64,000 bases of DNA, taken from NCBI RefSeq assembly GCF_002080415.1, contig NZ_CP020474.1, positions 3,361,501-3,425,500 on the forward strand, read 5' to 3'. Shown in pieces: positions 1-10,400 of this stretch; positions within the stretch are counted from its first letter, which is position 1; the number at the start of each line of letters is the position of its first letter. The notes beneath the pieces were generated by a model that made no database searches, had not been told where the DNA came from, and saw nothing but the letters and a program-made list of their open reading frames with translations. The DNA comes from Roseovarius mucosus. GTDB lineage: Bacteria > Pseudomonadota > Alphaproteobacteria > Rhodobacterales > Rhodobacteraceae. Position numbers and translations under genes: made by a program.

Positions 1-3
1 GGA

Positions 4-210
4 TTATCCTCCCTGCCTGCGGAAATATACGAAAATTAGGATGAGGATGATCGCTATGAATTGCGCGATCAACCGCCATTGCATGAATTTGTTCGATCGT
101 TTCGCATTCTCCACGCCTTCTTTGCCAAAGGTGGAAATGCCTCGGATCAGGATCACCGCCACCGTAATACAGCCCACGGCCATGAGGATGAAAAGCGGGT
201 CTTGCAGCAT
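4..210 (-). CDS. HIG1-type twin-transmembrane protein
   Basis: A 68-residue inner-membrane protein with two hydrophobic helices (about residues 5-23 and 46-63) joined by a short basic loop (GKEGVENAKRSNK). This is the layout of the HIG1/hypoxia-induced domain family, small proteins associated with cytochrome oxidase in mitochondria and found in many alphaproteobacteria. I chose the start at 210 because AAAGGAC lies just upstream of that ATG; the longer frame to 321 adds an Arg/Pro-rich stretch without family features. Its exact role here is unknown. Confidence 0.85.
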   Translation of the reverse strand: MLQDPLFILMAVGCITVAVILIRGISTFGKEGVENAKRSNKFMQWRLIAQFIAIILILIFVYFRRQGG

Positions 211-299
211 AAGGTGTCCTTTCGGGGTTGGTGCTGGGGCACATCTAGGCGGCGCGGGGCGAAAAGCGAAAGGGAAAATATGACGCGGGCGCGCGCCCG

Positions 300-1130
300 T
301 CACGCTTTCGAGATCACCCAATCCAGCAGGCGCGTGGGCAGAATGCGGCGCAGCGTGCCCATGAGGTAAGTGGGCGTGGTCACGTAATACCGCGCCTTTG
401 GGCGGGGCGCTTCGAGCGCATGGATCAGTTTCTTGGTGACCGCCTCGGGGGGCAGTTCGAAATTGTCTTTGGCGTAGGGGCCGTAAAGACGCGGGCGCAA
501 CTTGTCGCGATATTCGGCCATGCGATGCGCGCTTTCCCAGTCAATCCAACGTTCAAATGGCGCGCGGGCATTCTCGCGGATTTTTGTGGTCACGGGACCG
601 GGCTCGATCAGGCAGACATGAATGCCACTGTCGCGCATTTCGATCCGCAGCGTATCGGTCAGCCCCTCAAGGGCGAATTTGGTGCTCACGTAGGCCCCGC
701 GCCAGCCGAGTGTAACCAGACCCAATACCGACGAGCATTGCACGATGCGGCCATGCCCCTGCGCGCGCATGGCCGGGATCACCTGTCGTGTCAGGTCATG
801 CCAGCCAAAAAAGTTGCTTTCGAAAATCTCGCGCAGGGCGCCGCGCGGCAAATCCTCGACCAACCCCGGACAGGCATAGGCCCCATTGTTGAACAGCGCA
901 TCCAGCCGCCCACCGGTGGCGGCCAGCACCTCGGCCACGGCCTGCTCAATACTGGCCTCATCGGCATAGTCGATGCGTGGGCTGTCGAACCCTTCCGCGC
1001 GCAGCCGTTCGCAATCGGCTTGTTGCCGGCAGGCGGCAAACACCCGCCAGCCGCGCGCGCGCAATCCGTGGGCTGCGTTATAGCCGATGCCCGAAGAACA
1101 GCCGGTGATCAGGATGGAGCGTTGCGTCAT
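300..1130 (-). CDS. SDR family NAD(P)-dependent oxidoreductase
   Basis: A 276-residue classical short-chain dehydrogenase. The cofactor-binding glycine motif TGCSSGIG lies near the N terminus, NNGAYACPG is the NNAG-type element, and the catalytic Tyr/Lys appear as YVSTK. The C-terminal tail, about 40 residues longer than the minimal fold, resembles the group acting on retinoid or lipid-like alcohols, but the substrate cannot be assigned. ATG at 1130 (MTQRS) is preferred because the SDR fold begins there. It is transcribed convergently or independently of its neighbours, with no clear operon partner. Confidence 0.9.
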   Translation of the reverse strand: MTQRSILITGCSSGIGYNAAHGLRARGWRVFAACRQQADCERLRAEGFDSPRIDYADEASIEQAVAEVLAATGGRLDALFNNGAYACPGLVEDLPRGALREIFESNFFGWHDLTRQVIPAMRAQGHGRIVQCSSVLGLVTLGWRGAYVSTKFALEGLTDTLRIEMRDSGIHVCLIEPGPVTTKIRENARAPFERWIDWESAHRMAEYRDKLRPRLYGPYAKDNFELPPEAVTKKLIHALEAPRPKARYYVTTPTYLMGTLRRILPTRLLDWVISKA

Positions 1131-1169
1131 GCCCGACCTTGTGGCGTGCGCCGCGCCGCGATGCAAGAG

Positions 1170-1790
1170 TTAGTCAGAGGCCAGCGTAAGCAGCGTCTCT
1201 GCCATCCAGCCGATGCGCCCGGTCTCGACCACGCGCAGCTTGATCCAGCCTTCACCGGGGTCGCGCAGCACGATCACTTCGGTGCCGCGCTTCAGGCTGG
1301 CCACGCGACCAAAACCAGTGCCGGGCCCGGTGCGTAGATTGACCGAATTTCCCGAAACCCGGCGCAAGTCTGAGGCCGCGGCCAGCGTTTCACCGTCCAG
1401 CGCAACCGCTTGCACGGGCTGGGCCACCTCTGGCGTGTCGGGCAGGGCGGTGGGCGTTGCCACACGCACGGTCGGCAGGTTGAGGGAAATGGGATCAGGT
1501 ATTGCGTCCCCTTCGGCAGAGGCCAGCGTCAGCACCACTTTATCACCCATGCTGAGGCCCAGATCATGCAGCGAGGTGATGGTGCGCGTGACCTCGGCAT
1601 CCTGCCGGGGTGTGCCATCCTGCGCCAGTTCGATCACATTCACACGCAAGGGCCGGGCCTGCGGCCGGTGATTGTCAAGAAGGGCACGCGCCTGAATGGA
1701 ATTGGCCGACGGGCGATAATCAGCCCCGCCGCTCAATTCATAAAAAGACCATCCCAGAAAAGCAAAGCTCACAAGAATAAAGCGCCACAT
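1170..1790 (-). CDS. Secreted SH3-domain protein
   Basis: A 206-residue protein with an N-terminal hydrophobic segment (residues 2-18, signal peptide or anchor) and a C-terminal bacterial SH3 domain (about residues 145-205) recognisable from [28 protein letters not shown] and [10 protein letters not shown]3b domains usually bind cell-wall peptides or target proteins to the envelope. The middle region is linker-like. ATG at 1790 is chosen because it puts the signal-like segment at the N terminus; the longer frame runs through the parC promoter region. It is divergent from parC. Confidence 0.85.
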   Translation of the reverse strand: MWRFILVSFAFLGWSFYELSGGADYRPSANSIQARALLDNHRPQARPLRVNVIELAQDGTPRQDAEVTRTITSLHDLGLSMGDKVVLTLASAEGDAIPDPISLNLPTVRVATPTALPDTPEVAQPVQAVALDGETLAAASDLRRVSGNSVNLRTGPGTGFGRVASLKRGTEVIVLRDPGEGWIKLRVVETGRIGWMAETLLTLASD

Positions 1791-1947
1791 TGCGCATCCC
1801 CCCAGTACCATACGACAGATTAAAGTGCTTGGCAGCGCCCCCAGTATATCCGATTCGTGCCGTCGCATGAGGGGAAATCGGAAAAGATTGAAACCTGTGG
1901 CCTCTGGATGCTTTACGCCGCAGGGTGGCAGGGCTATCACCATATCC

Positions 1948-4254
1948 ATGAGTGATTTGTTGGACGACCCCAATATGCAGCCCGAGGCTGTGTCAGAGCC
2001 GCTCCGCCGTGCGATTGGCGAGCGCTATTTGACCTATGCGCTTTCGACCATCATGCACCGCGCGCTGCCCGATGCGCGGGATGGGTTGAAGCCAGTTCAT
2101 CGCCGCATTCTCTACGCGATGCGCGAGTTGCGCCTGTCCAGTTCGGGGGGATTCCGCAAATCCGCCAAGATTTCCGGCGACGTGATGGGCAACTATCACC
2201 CGCATGGTGACGCGGCGATCTACGATGCGATGGCGCGTCTCGCACAGGATTTCGCGGTGCGCTATCCGCTGGTGGATGGGCAGGGCAATTTCGGCAATAT
2301 CGACGGCGATAACCCCGCCGCAAGCCGATATACCGAGGCGCGGATGACCGCCTTTGCCGAGGCGCTGCTGGATGGTCTGGCCGAAGATGCCGTGGATTTC
2401 CGTGACAATTACGACGGCACCCTGCGCGAGCCGGTCGTGCTTCCGGCGTCTTTTCCGAACCTGCTGGCCAATGGCTCTTCGGGCATTGCCGTTGGCATGG
2501 CGACCAATATTCCGCCGCATAACATCGCCGAATTGATTGATGCCTGCCTGCATCTGATCAAGTCGCCCGATGCCCGCGACGACACGCTACTGCAGTATAT
2601 CCCTGGCCCCGATTTTCCCACCGGCGGTGTCATCGTCGAGCCGCCCGAGAGCATCGCACAGGCCTATCTGACCGGGCGCGGTGCGTTCCGTCTGCGCTGT
2701 AAATGGGAGTTGGAGGATCTGGGGCGCGGTCAATGGCAGATTGTCGTGACCGAAATTCCCTATCAGGTGCAGAAATCCAAGCTGATCGAGCGGATTGCCG
2801 AACTGATCCAGACCCGCAAGGTGCCGATCCTTGCCGATGTCCGCGACGAGAGCGCCGATGACGTGCGTCTGGTGTTGGAACCACGATCCAAGAATGTCGA
2901 CCCCGAGGTGTTGATGGGCATGATGTATCGCAACTCCGAATTGGAAGTGCGGTTCTCGCTCAATATGAACGTCTTGATTGACGGTGTAACGCCCAAGGTC
3001 TGCTCGCTGAAAGAGGTGCTGCGCGCCTTCCTTGATTTCCGGCAGCAGGTGCTGTTGCGCCGCTCTGTGCACCGGATGGAAAAGATCGACCACCGGCTGG
3101 AGGTGCTGGAAGGGCTGATTATCGCCTTCCTCAACCTCGACCGGGTGATCGACATCATCCGCTACGACGAGGATCCAAAGGCGGCACTGATGCGCGAGGA
3201 TTGGGGCCGCACCGTGCCGCGTGCAATGTCTGAGGCGGACTATGTACCGCCCCCACCCACCGCAGAGGCCGGGCTGACCGAGGTGCAGGCCGAGGCAATC
3301 CTGAACATGCGGCTGCGCAGCCTTCGCCGTCTGGAAGAGATGGAGTTGCGCGCAGAGCGCGACACATTGATGGCGGAACGTGCGGGGCTTGAGGATCTGC
3401 TCGACGATGTATCCCTGCAATGGGCGGCGGTGGCCGATCAGTTGAAAGAGGTCAAAAAGACCTTTGGCAAGACCCATCCCATCGGCGCGCGCCGCACGCA
3501 ATTCGCCGAGGCGGGCAGCGTCGAAGACGTGCCGCTTGAGGCGATGATCGACCGTGAACCGATCACGGTGGTGTGCAGCCAAATGGGCTGGATCAGGGCC
3601 ATGACCGGGCATCTCGATCTGAGCCGCGAGTTGAAGTTCAAGGATGGCGATGGCCCCCGCTTCATGTTCCATGCCGAGACGACCGACCGGATTCTGGTCT
3701 TTGGCAGCAATGGCCGCTTTTATACGCTGAGCGCGTCAAACCTGCCCGGCGGGCGCGGTATGGGCGAACCGCTGCGCCTGATGGTCGATCTGCCCAATGA
3801 GGCGGGCATCGTCGATCTGCTTATCCATAAACCGGGGCGTAAATTGCTGGTCGCCTCTGATGCGGGCGACGGTTTTATCGTGCCCGAGGAAGAGGTGATC
3901 GCCCAGACCCGCAGCGGCAAGCAGGTGCTGAACCTCAAAGAACCGGCGCGGGCCTTGGTCTGCCGCCCGGTGACGGGCGATCACGTCGCCTGTGTTGGGG
4001 ATAATCGCAAGGTGCTGGTATTTGCTCTGGATGAATTGCCCGAACTTGGGCGCGGCAAGGGCGTGCGGCTTCAGAAATATAAGGACGGTGGGTTGTCCGA
4101 TGCCACCACCTTTGATCTCGCGGCCGGTCTGACTTGGCGCGATCCCGCAGGGCGCACCCGCACGGAAAGCAATCTTGAGGAATGGTTGGGCAAGCGCGCT
4201 GGATCGGGGCGCATGGCCCCGCGCGGCTTTCCGCGTGACAACCGCTTTACCTGA
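1948..4254 (+). CDS. parC: DNA topoisomerase IV subunit A
   Basis: A 768-residue type IIA topoisomerase A subunit that decatenates daughter chromosomes together with ParE. Visible elements are the winged-helix DNA-gate region with HPHGD (residues 84-88), the catalytic tyrosine in SRYTEAR (Tyr128) and a C-terminal beta-pinwheel region. Total length fits ParC better than GyrA. In the quinolone-resistance region the usual serine (E. coli Ser80) is Ala89 and the acidic position (Glu84) is Asp93. The ATG at 1948 (MSDLLDDP) is preferred over the upstream start, whose extra 41 residues are not conserved-looking and cross the divergent SH3 gene. Confidence 0.97.
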   Translation: MSDLLDDPNMQPEAVSEPLRRAIGERYLTYALSTIMHRALPDARDGLKPVHRRILYAMRELRLSSSGGFRKSAKISGDVMGNYHPHGDAAIYDAMARLAQDFAVRYPLVDGQGNFGNIDGDNPAASRYTEARMTAFAEALLDGLAEDAVDFRDNYDGTLREPVVLPASFPNLLANGSSGIAVGMATNIPPHNIAELIDACLHLIKSPDARDDTLLQYIPGPDFPTGGVIVEPPESIAQAYLTGRGAFRLRCKWELEDLGRGQWQIVVTEIPYQVQKSKLIERIAELIQTRKVPILADVRDESADDVRLVLEPRSKNVDPEVLMGMMYRNSELEVRFSLNMNVLIDGVTPKVCSLKEVLRAFLDFRQQVLLRRSVHRMEKIDHRLEVLEGLIIAFLNLDRVIDIIRYDEDPKAALMREDWGRTVPRAMSEADYVPPPPTAEAGLTEVQAEAILNMRLRSLRRLEEMELRAERDTLMAERAGLEDLLDDVSLQWAAVADQLKEVKKTFGKTHPIGARRTQFAEAGSVEDVPLEAMIDREPITVVCSQMGWIRAMTGHLDLSRELKFKDGDGPRFMFHAETTDRILVFGSNGRFYTLSASNLPGGRGMGEPLRLMVDLPNEAGIVDLLIHKPGRKLLVASDAGDGFIVPEEEVIAQTRSGKQVLNLKEPARALVCRPVTGDHVACVGDNRKVLVFALDELPELGRGKGVRLQKYKDGGLSDATTFDLAAGLTWRDPAGRTRTESNLEEWLGKRAGSGRMAPRGFPRDNRFT

Positions 4255-4319
4255 TCGGGCCTTGTCTGTTGCGGATGCGCGGCGTATAGCCCCGGCCTGA
4301 CCCAAAAGGAGCCCGTCCC

Positions 4320-5105
4320 ATGGTAGGTAGTGCCAATCTCAACGTCATGCTCAAGGCCGCGCGCAAAGCGGGGCGGGCACTGGCCAAGGATTTCCGCGAG
4401 GTCGAGAACCTTCAGGTCAGCATGAAGGGCGCGGGCGATTTCGTCAGCCGCGCCGATATTGCTGCGGAAAAGATCCTCAAGACCGAGTTGATGGGCGCGC
4501 GTCCGACCTATGGCTGGCTGGCCGAAGAGGGCGGCGAGGAAGAGGGGCAGGACCCCACCCGCCGCTGGATTGTCGACCCGCTGGACGGCACCACCAATTT
4601 TCTGCACGGCCTGCCGCATTGGGCCGTTTCCATTGCCCTCGAACACAAGGGCGAGGTCGTGGCAGGTGTCATCTATGACGCCAGCAAGGACGAGGCGTTC
4701 TTTGCCGAAAAAGGTGCAGGTGCCTGGATGAACGAGAGCCGCTTGCGTGTCTCGGGGCGCAGCAAGATGATCGAGTCGATTTTTGCCACGGGCCTGCCTT
4801 TTGGCGGGCGGGCCGACCTGCCTGAAACCTTGCAGGATTTGGCACGGCTGATGCCCACCTGCGCGGGTGTGCGCCGCTGGGGATCAGCGGCGCTCGACAT
4901 GGCCTATGTCGCCGCAGGGCGCTACGAGGGGTTCTGGGAGCGGCGTTTGAACGCCTGGGATCTGGCCGCAGGGGTGATCATCGTGCGCGAAGCGGGCGGC
5001 TTTGTCGAACCGCTGCGCTCTGGTGGCAATATTCTGGCCGATGGCGAAGTGATCTGCGGCAACGAGGCGATCTTTGACAAGTTCGCGGGCGTGATCCGGG
5101 GCTGA
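4320..5105 (+). CDS. suhB: Inositol monophosphatase family protein
   Basis: A 261-residue Mg-dependent phosphatase of the IMPase/SuhB superfamily. The first metal-binding motif is WIVDPLDGTTNF (residues about 82-93), an upstream acidic EEGGEE provides further ligands, and WDLAAG (about residue 214) is the second signature. A good AGGAG site precedes the ATG. Members dephosphorylate inositol phosphates or act as ribosome-associated antitermination factors (SuhB). It lies 65 bp downstream of parC on the same strand and may share its transcript. Confidence 0.92.
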   Translation: MVGSANLNVMLKAARKAGRALAKDFREVENLQVSMKGAGDFVSRADIAAEKILKTELMGARPTYGWLAEEGGEEEGQDPTRRWIVDPLDGTTNFLHGLPHWAVSIALEHKGEVVAGVIYDASKDEAFFAEKGAGAWMNESRLRVSGRSKMIESIFATGLPFGGRADLPETLQDLARLMPTCAGVRRWGSAALDMAYVAAGRYEGFWERRLNAWDLAAGVIIVREAGGFVEPLRSGGNILADGEVICGNEAIFDKFAGVIRG

Positions 5106-5183
5106 GGCGGGCTTTGTGTTGACGCCCTGAGGAGTGCCACCTACCTTTCCAGCATTGGTGTAACAACTCGGGGAAGGCGATCC

Positions 5184-5549
5184 ATGATCCACAAAAGAAA
5201 TTTCGCGCACGCTGTTGCCATTGGTGTCATGGTCTTCATGGGGGCAGCCCCAGCTTCGGCAAATGCCATTCTCCGCGATTTGGATCGCTCTGGAATGGTT
5301 CAAGGCGATGTCAACATCATGATGCGTAGTGCGGCCAGTCTTTATTCGGAAGGGCGCGGAAAAGTCGGCGATGAGGTGAGTTGGAAAAACCCCAACACGC
5401 GCGCTGATGGTGTGGTGCGGATCATCTCGGTGGAGGGCGCTTGTGTCACGCTTGCGCATCGCTTCAGGCCCAAGGGGGCAGAGCCCACCCGCGGGCTGCG
5501 GACCAAACGCTGCCTCATGGACGGCATATGGGTTTTGTCGGCCCCCTGA
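5184..5549 (+). CDS. Small secreted protein, surface-antigen-like
   Basis: A 121-residue protein with a clear Sec signal peptide (basic MIHKRN, hydrophobic core, cleavage likely after APASA). The mature part contains VSWKNPNTRADGVVRI and two cysteines that could pair (Cys93, Cys109). The WKNP-G-V pattern followed by C and a final W resembles the RT0821/Lpp0805-type surface protein family, but the match is by eye. GGGGAAGG precedes the start by a few bases. Probably periplasmic or envelope associated. Confidence 0.75.
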   Translation: MIHKRNFAHAVAIGVMVFMGAAPASANAILRDLDRSGMVQGDVNIMMRSAASLYSEGRGKVGDEVSWKNPNTRADGVVRIISVEGACVTLAHRFRPKGAEPTRGLRTKRCLMDGIWVLSAP

Positions 5550-5558
5550 TGCGCCGGG

Positions 5559-5927
5559 TCAGCGATCTGATGGATGGTTGACCCCGTCCACCCAACCGAT
5601 CGGGTCCAGATCACGCGGATTGACGCCTTCAATAGCCCCAAGATTGACGCCATATTCATTCGGGTTCGAGCGGCGCTGATGATGCGTGTAGATCCCGCAC
5701 GTCTTGCAGAAATAGTGCTTGGCCGTGCCTGTACCCCATTGATAAAGCGTCAGATTATCCGCACCCCGGACCACCTCGACCTTGTCCAAGGGGGCCGAAA
5801 CCGCCGCTGCCCCACGCCTGCGGCAAAACGAGCAGTCGCACCGCCGCGCAGTCTCGAGCCCGTCCGAGAGCGTCACGCGTAGCTCAACCGCGCCACAGTG
5901 GCAGGTCACTTTGAGGGGGGTATTCAT
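5559..5927 (-). CDS. GFA family (CENP-V/GFA zinc fold) protein
   Basis: A 122-residue zinc-binding protein with the family cysteine pattern: CHCG near the N terminus, CDCSFCRRRG (residues 30-39) and CKTCGIYTHH (residues 74-83). The family takes its name from the glutathione-dependent formaldehyde-activating enzyme, but the actual reaction of most members is unknown. Its start overlaps the rhomboid stop by 4 bp (ATGA), so the two genes are translationally coupled. Confidence 0.9.
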   Translation of the reverse strand: MNTPLKVTCHCGAVELRVTLSDGLETARRCDCSFCRRRGAAAVSAPLDKVEVVRGADNLTLYQWGTGTAKHYFCKTCGIYTHHQRRSNPNEYGVNLGAIEGVNPRDLDPIGWVDGVNHPSDR

Positions 5928-6670
5928 CGGCGTTTTCTCACGGCTGGAATAGAACTGCGGCGAAAGCGGTAGTCAGCCTCTGGATTGGGCGGGGTGCCTG
6001 CTGTCGCCCGCCAGAAAAGCGGGCCGCCCAGCCGCAGAAATATCGGCAGGGTCAGAAGGACGCCCGCCACGAAGCCACCCGCATGCGCCCAATAGGCGAC
6101 CCCGCCCATATCGGGATCGCTGCCGAGGCCAGCCATCACCTGAATGGCAAACCACAGCACCAACAAAATCGCCGCCGGGATCGTGATGACACGGAAAAAG
6201 ACGATGAAGATCAGCAAGATATCGACCCGCGCGCGCGGAAAAAGCAAGAGATAGCCCCCCATCACCCCGGCAATCGCCCCAGAGGCCCCGACGGTTGGCA
6301 CCATCGACCCCGGACTATCCAAGATCTGTGCCAGCCCCGCCACAACGCCAGTGGCAATGTAGAAAAGAAGATAGGGCACATGCCCCATCCGGTCCTCCAT
6401 ATTGTCGCCAAAAATCCACAGAAACAGCATGTTGCCCGCTAGGTGCAGCACCCCGCCGTGCAGGAACATCGAGGTCAAAAGCCCGGTGAAGTCACCGATT
6501 TGCGTGACTTTGGCGGGGATCATCGCCCAGTCGTAGAAAAAGACATTGAGCGCCCGCTCATCTGAGAAAAGCGGCCAATAGGCCAAGAATATCACCACGT
6601 TGAGCGCAATCAGCCCGTAGGTGACATAGGGTGTGCGCCCCGAAGGATTATGATCGCGGATCGGAAACAT
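5924..6670 (-). CDS. Rhomboid family intramembrane serine protease
   Basis: A 248-residue polytopic membrane protein. The catalytic serine is in GASGAIAG and the catalytic histidine in AHAGGF near the last helices; the HLAGNMLFLWIFG segment is the usual helix-2 motif. Six or more hydrophobic segments are visible. These proteases cleave membrane proteins inside the bilayer; the substrate is unknown. It is the first gene of a two-gene unit with the GFA-fold protein. Confidence 0.93.
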   Translation of the reverse strand: MFPIRDHNPSGRTPYVTYGLIALNVVIFLAYWPLFSDERALNVFFYDWAMIPAKVTQIGDFTGLLTSMFLHGGVLHLAGNMLFLWIFGDNMEDRMGHVPYLLFYIATGVVAGLAQILDSPGSMVPTVGASGAIAGVMGGYLLLFPRARVDILLIFIVFFRVITIPAAILLVLWFAIQVMAGLGSDPDMGGVAYWAHAGGFVAGVLLTLPIFLRLGGPLFWRATAGTPPNPEADYRFRRSSIPAVRKRR

Positions 6671-6801
6671 GCGCGAAAGCTAGCGCGGATCACGGGGGAC
6701 GGAAAGCCGGTGATTGCACCCGCCGCCACGATTTGCGCAAGAACCGGGTCGCCCAATATCGGGATCGGTGCGCAAAGTTGTCCCATCCATAGGAGATGAC
6801 G

Positions 6802-7398
6802 ATGACCCAGCTTGCATTTGCGCTTGTGCTTTTTCTTTTGCCGCTGGCCTATAGTCCCGGTCCCGGCAATCTCTTTTTCGCCGCCAATGGCGCGCGCTTT
6901 GGGATGAGGGCGACGTTTCCGGCAAGCTTTGGGTATCACATCGCCACATGGCTGGTGACCGCCGCCATAGGTTTCGGCTTTGTCGGCGCGCTTGAGGCTG
7001 CGCCGGGGGTCTTCGTCTTGCTCAAACTCGCGGGTGCACTCTACGTTTTCTGGATCGCTTGGGGTTTGCTGCGTGCCGGGGCGCGCGACAGCGCGATTGA
7101 GGCACGCCCGGCCTCGTTTGGGGATGGGGCGGTGCTCTTGCTCCTCAACCCCAAGGCCTATGTGATCATCGCGTTGATGTTCACACAATTCCTGAGCATT
7201 TCGGACACCAACCGGACGGTGTTGGTTCTGGGTATCACCACGATTTTTACGCTTAACAACCTGGTGGCCTTTACCCTGTGGACCATGATGGGTGTGAGAT
7301 TGGGCCAGCTTTTTGCCCGCGCTGGAAGCGCGCGGGCACTGAATACAGCTTTCGGCGTGACCCTGGGGGCCGTGGCCCTGTGGATGCTTTTGTCCTGA
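6802..7398 (+). CDS. LysE family translocator
   Basis: A 198-residue inner-membrane exporter of the LysE/RhtB type, with the N-terminal SPGPGNLFF motif and about six hydrophobic helices. The family exports amino acids or their derivatives. AGGAG (6791-6795) touches the first possible ATG (6796), so the ATG at 6802, six bases further on, is the better start. It ends 12 bp before the putA stop codon on the opposite strand, so the two genes converge. Confidence 0.9.
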   Translation: MTQLAFALVLFLLPLAYSPGPGNLFFAANGARFGMRATFPASFGYHIATWLVTAAIGFGFVGALEAAPGVFVLLKLAGALYVFWIAWGLLRAGARDSAIEARPASFGDGAVLLLLNPKAYVIIALMFTQFLSISDTNRTVLVLGITTIFTLNNLVAFTLWTMMGVRLGQLFARAGSARALNTAFGVTLGAVALWMLLS

Positions 7399-7410
7399 TT
7401 CACCCGAGGC

Positions 7411-10400
7411 TCAGGACATCCCGCTCAAAAGCGCCGCATTGCCCCCCGCCGCAGTGGTATCCACGCAGACATGCCGTTCGTGGAGCGCATGGCCGGTATC
7501 CGGCAACCCGGTGATAAGCGGCAGGATCGGACCTGCGCGCCGCGCCATGGCCCCGGCATAGGCGCGCGCCTCGCTTTCGCATCCCCACCAGATCACGCCA
7601 GAGAGGCCGCCCATGGTCACAAGCGCCTCTGGGTCAACGCGGCCCGTGGCGATCACCGCCACCCCGCCCAGCCCCTCAACCGCGCGGGCCTGCGCCGCCG
7701 CCAGATCTGCCCCCGGCCCCATGCAAAGAAGTGCAGGGCGGACATGGCTGGTCAGGCGGTTCGATTCCCCCGTCGGCCCCGGTAGAACAAGGGCGGCGCG
7801 CGGCGTGCGGGCGGCGGCATTGGCCGCATCAAGCGCCTTTTGCGCGGCATTGGCCGACATGGCCTCGGTCCACTTTTCGCCCTGTTCCGGCGCTGCGCGC
7901 GCGGTAAAGCGGGTAAGGTAATGCGGCCCGCCGGCCTTGGGCCCGGTGCCCGACATGCCTTCGCCACCAAAGGGTTGGCTGCCGACGATGGCGCCGATCT
8001 GGTTGCGGTTGACATAGATATTGCCCGCATGCACCGCCTCGGTCACATGCTGCACGCGGTCGTCGATCCGCGTCATCAGGCCAAAGGTCAGACCATAGCC
8101 GGTGGCGTTGATCGCGCCGATCACCCGGTCAAGATCGCCGGATTTGAACGTGGCCACATGCAGGACGGGCCCAAAGATTTCGCGCTCAATCTCGCCGATC
8201 CCACCAACCTTGATCAGCGTGGGGGCAATATAGGTGCCTGCGTTCGGGGTTTTCAGCTCGTGCAACAGCCGCCCTTCGGCGCGCGCGGTCTGGATATGCG
8301 CGGCAATTCCGGCGCGCGCCTCTTCGTCGATGACAGGCCCGCAATCGGTGCTCAAATGCCAAGGGGTGCCAACGCTCAGCGCATCCATCGCGCCGGTCAG
8401 CATCTCTAGGAAATGCGGTGCGATGTCGTCTTGCACATAAAGGCAGCGCAGCGCGGAACAGCGTTGACCGGCCGATTGAAACGCGCTCTCGACAATCGCC
8501 TGCACGGCCTGTTCGGGCAGCGCGGTGCTGTCTACGATCATCGCGTTCATGCCGCCGGTTTCCGCGATGAGCGGCGCACCGGGAGCCAGATGCTTGGCCA
8601 TGGCCGCGCGGATTTTCAGCGCGGTTTCGGTCGAGCCGGTAAAGGCCACACCGCCCACACGCGCGTCAGAGGTAAGTGCTGCCCCCACATCGCCCGCACC
8701 GGGCAACAGTTGCAGCGCCGTGGCAGGCACGCCCGCCTTGTGCATGAGGCCCACTGCCAAATGCGCGATGAGCGGCGTCTGCTCGGCAGGTTTTGACAAC
8801 ACGGCATTGCCAGCGGCCAGTGCTGCCGCGATCTGGCCTGTAAAAATGGCCAGAGGGAAATTCCACGGGCTGATACAGGTAAAGGTGCCGACAGGGGCGT
8901 CTTCGGGGGCATTGGCGGCGTAGTAGCGCAGGAAATCCACCGCCTCACGCAATTCGGCCACGGCATCTGGGATGGATTTCCCGGCCTCACGGGCCAGGAG
9001 CGCGAAAATCTCGCCGTAATTTTCCTCATAGAGGTCCGCCACGCGGTTCAGGATCACGCCTCGGGCGTTGGCAGGTGCGTTCCATGGCGCTGCGGCGGCC
9101 AGCGCCGCCTCGATGTCGGCCTTGCTGGCCCAGGCTACGGTGCCCGGCATGTCTGCGGGATCTGCCGGGTTCTCGACTGTTTCGGGGGTTTGCGGTGCAG
9201 CCATGCCCGCGATCAGCGGTGCCGCCTCCCAGCGATGCTGCGCAAAGGGCGCGCGCGCCGCCTCAATCCGGTCCAGCGTCGGTTGATGGCGCAGATCAAA
9301 GCCGCGCGAATTGGGCCGTTCGGGCTGAAACAGGTCCGGGCCTTTGGGCAAGTGCGGTTGCGGATCGTTCACCGCCACAAAAGGATCGCGGGCGACCTCT
9401 TCGGGGGCCACGTCTTCGTTGACGATCTGGTTCACAAAGCTGGAATTCGCCCCGTTTTCCAGCAGTCGCCGCACCAGATAGGCCAAGAGATCGCGATGCG
9501 CGCCCACTGGGGCATAAATCCGGCACCGCGTGCCCTCTGCCTTGAGGATGATGTCATGCAGCGCCTCGCCCATGCCATGCAGGCGCTGAAATTCAAACGC
9601 GCCCTTGTCGCTGCCCATATCAAGGATGGCGGCGGCGGTATGGGCGTTATGAGTGGCGAATTGCGGATAGATGCGGTCGGTCATCGACAAAAGCTTGCGC
9701 GCATTGGCGATATAGCTCACATCGGTTGCGGCCTTGGAGGTAAAGACCGGAAACCCGTCGATCCCCGCCACCTGCGCGCGCTTGATTTCGGTATCCCAAT
9801 AGGCGCCTTTGACCAGACGCACCATGATCTTGCGGTCAAGCCGCGTGGCCAGATCATAGAGAAAGTCGATCACGTGGCTCGCGCGTTGGCCATAGGCCTG
9901 CACCACCACACCAAACCCGTCCCATCCGGCAAGCGCGGGCTCTTCCAGAACGGTCTCGATCACATCCAGCGAGAGCGACAGGCGATCGGCCTCTTCGGCG
10001 TCGATGTTCAGCCCCATCTTGGCTGATTTCGCCAAGAGCGCGAGGCTGCGCAGACGCGGCACCAGAACCGCCATGACCTGTTCGCGCTGCGCCACCTCAT
10101 AGCGCGGATGCAGCGCCGAGAGCTTTACAGAAATGCCGGGGTTGCTGCGAATGTCGACCTGCGTGCAGGCATTGGCAATCGCCGTGATGGCGCGCGAATA
10201 GCTGAGGTGATAGCGGGTGGCATCCGCATCAGTACGCGCCGCCTCACCCAGCATGTCATAGGAATAGCTGTAGCCCTTCTTTTCCATCCCCGCCGCGCGG
10301 TCCATGGCCCCTTGAATGGTCTCGCCCAACACGAATTGGCGGCCCATCTCCTTCATCGCGCGGCCCACGGCAGTGCGGATCACCGGCTCGCCCAGCCGCT

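Noticed and set aside
2587..3672. 361-codon open frame on the minus strand.
   Set aside because: Antisense to parC, without ribosome-binding site or recognised domain; parC itself is unambiguous.
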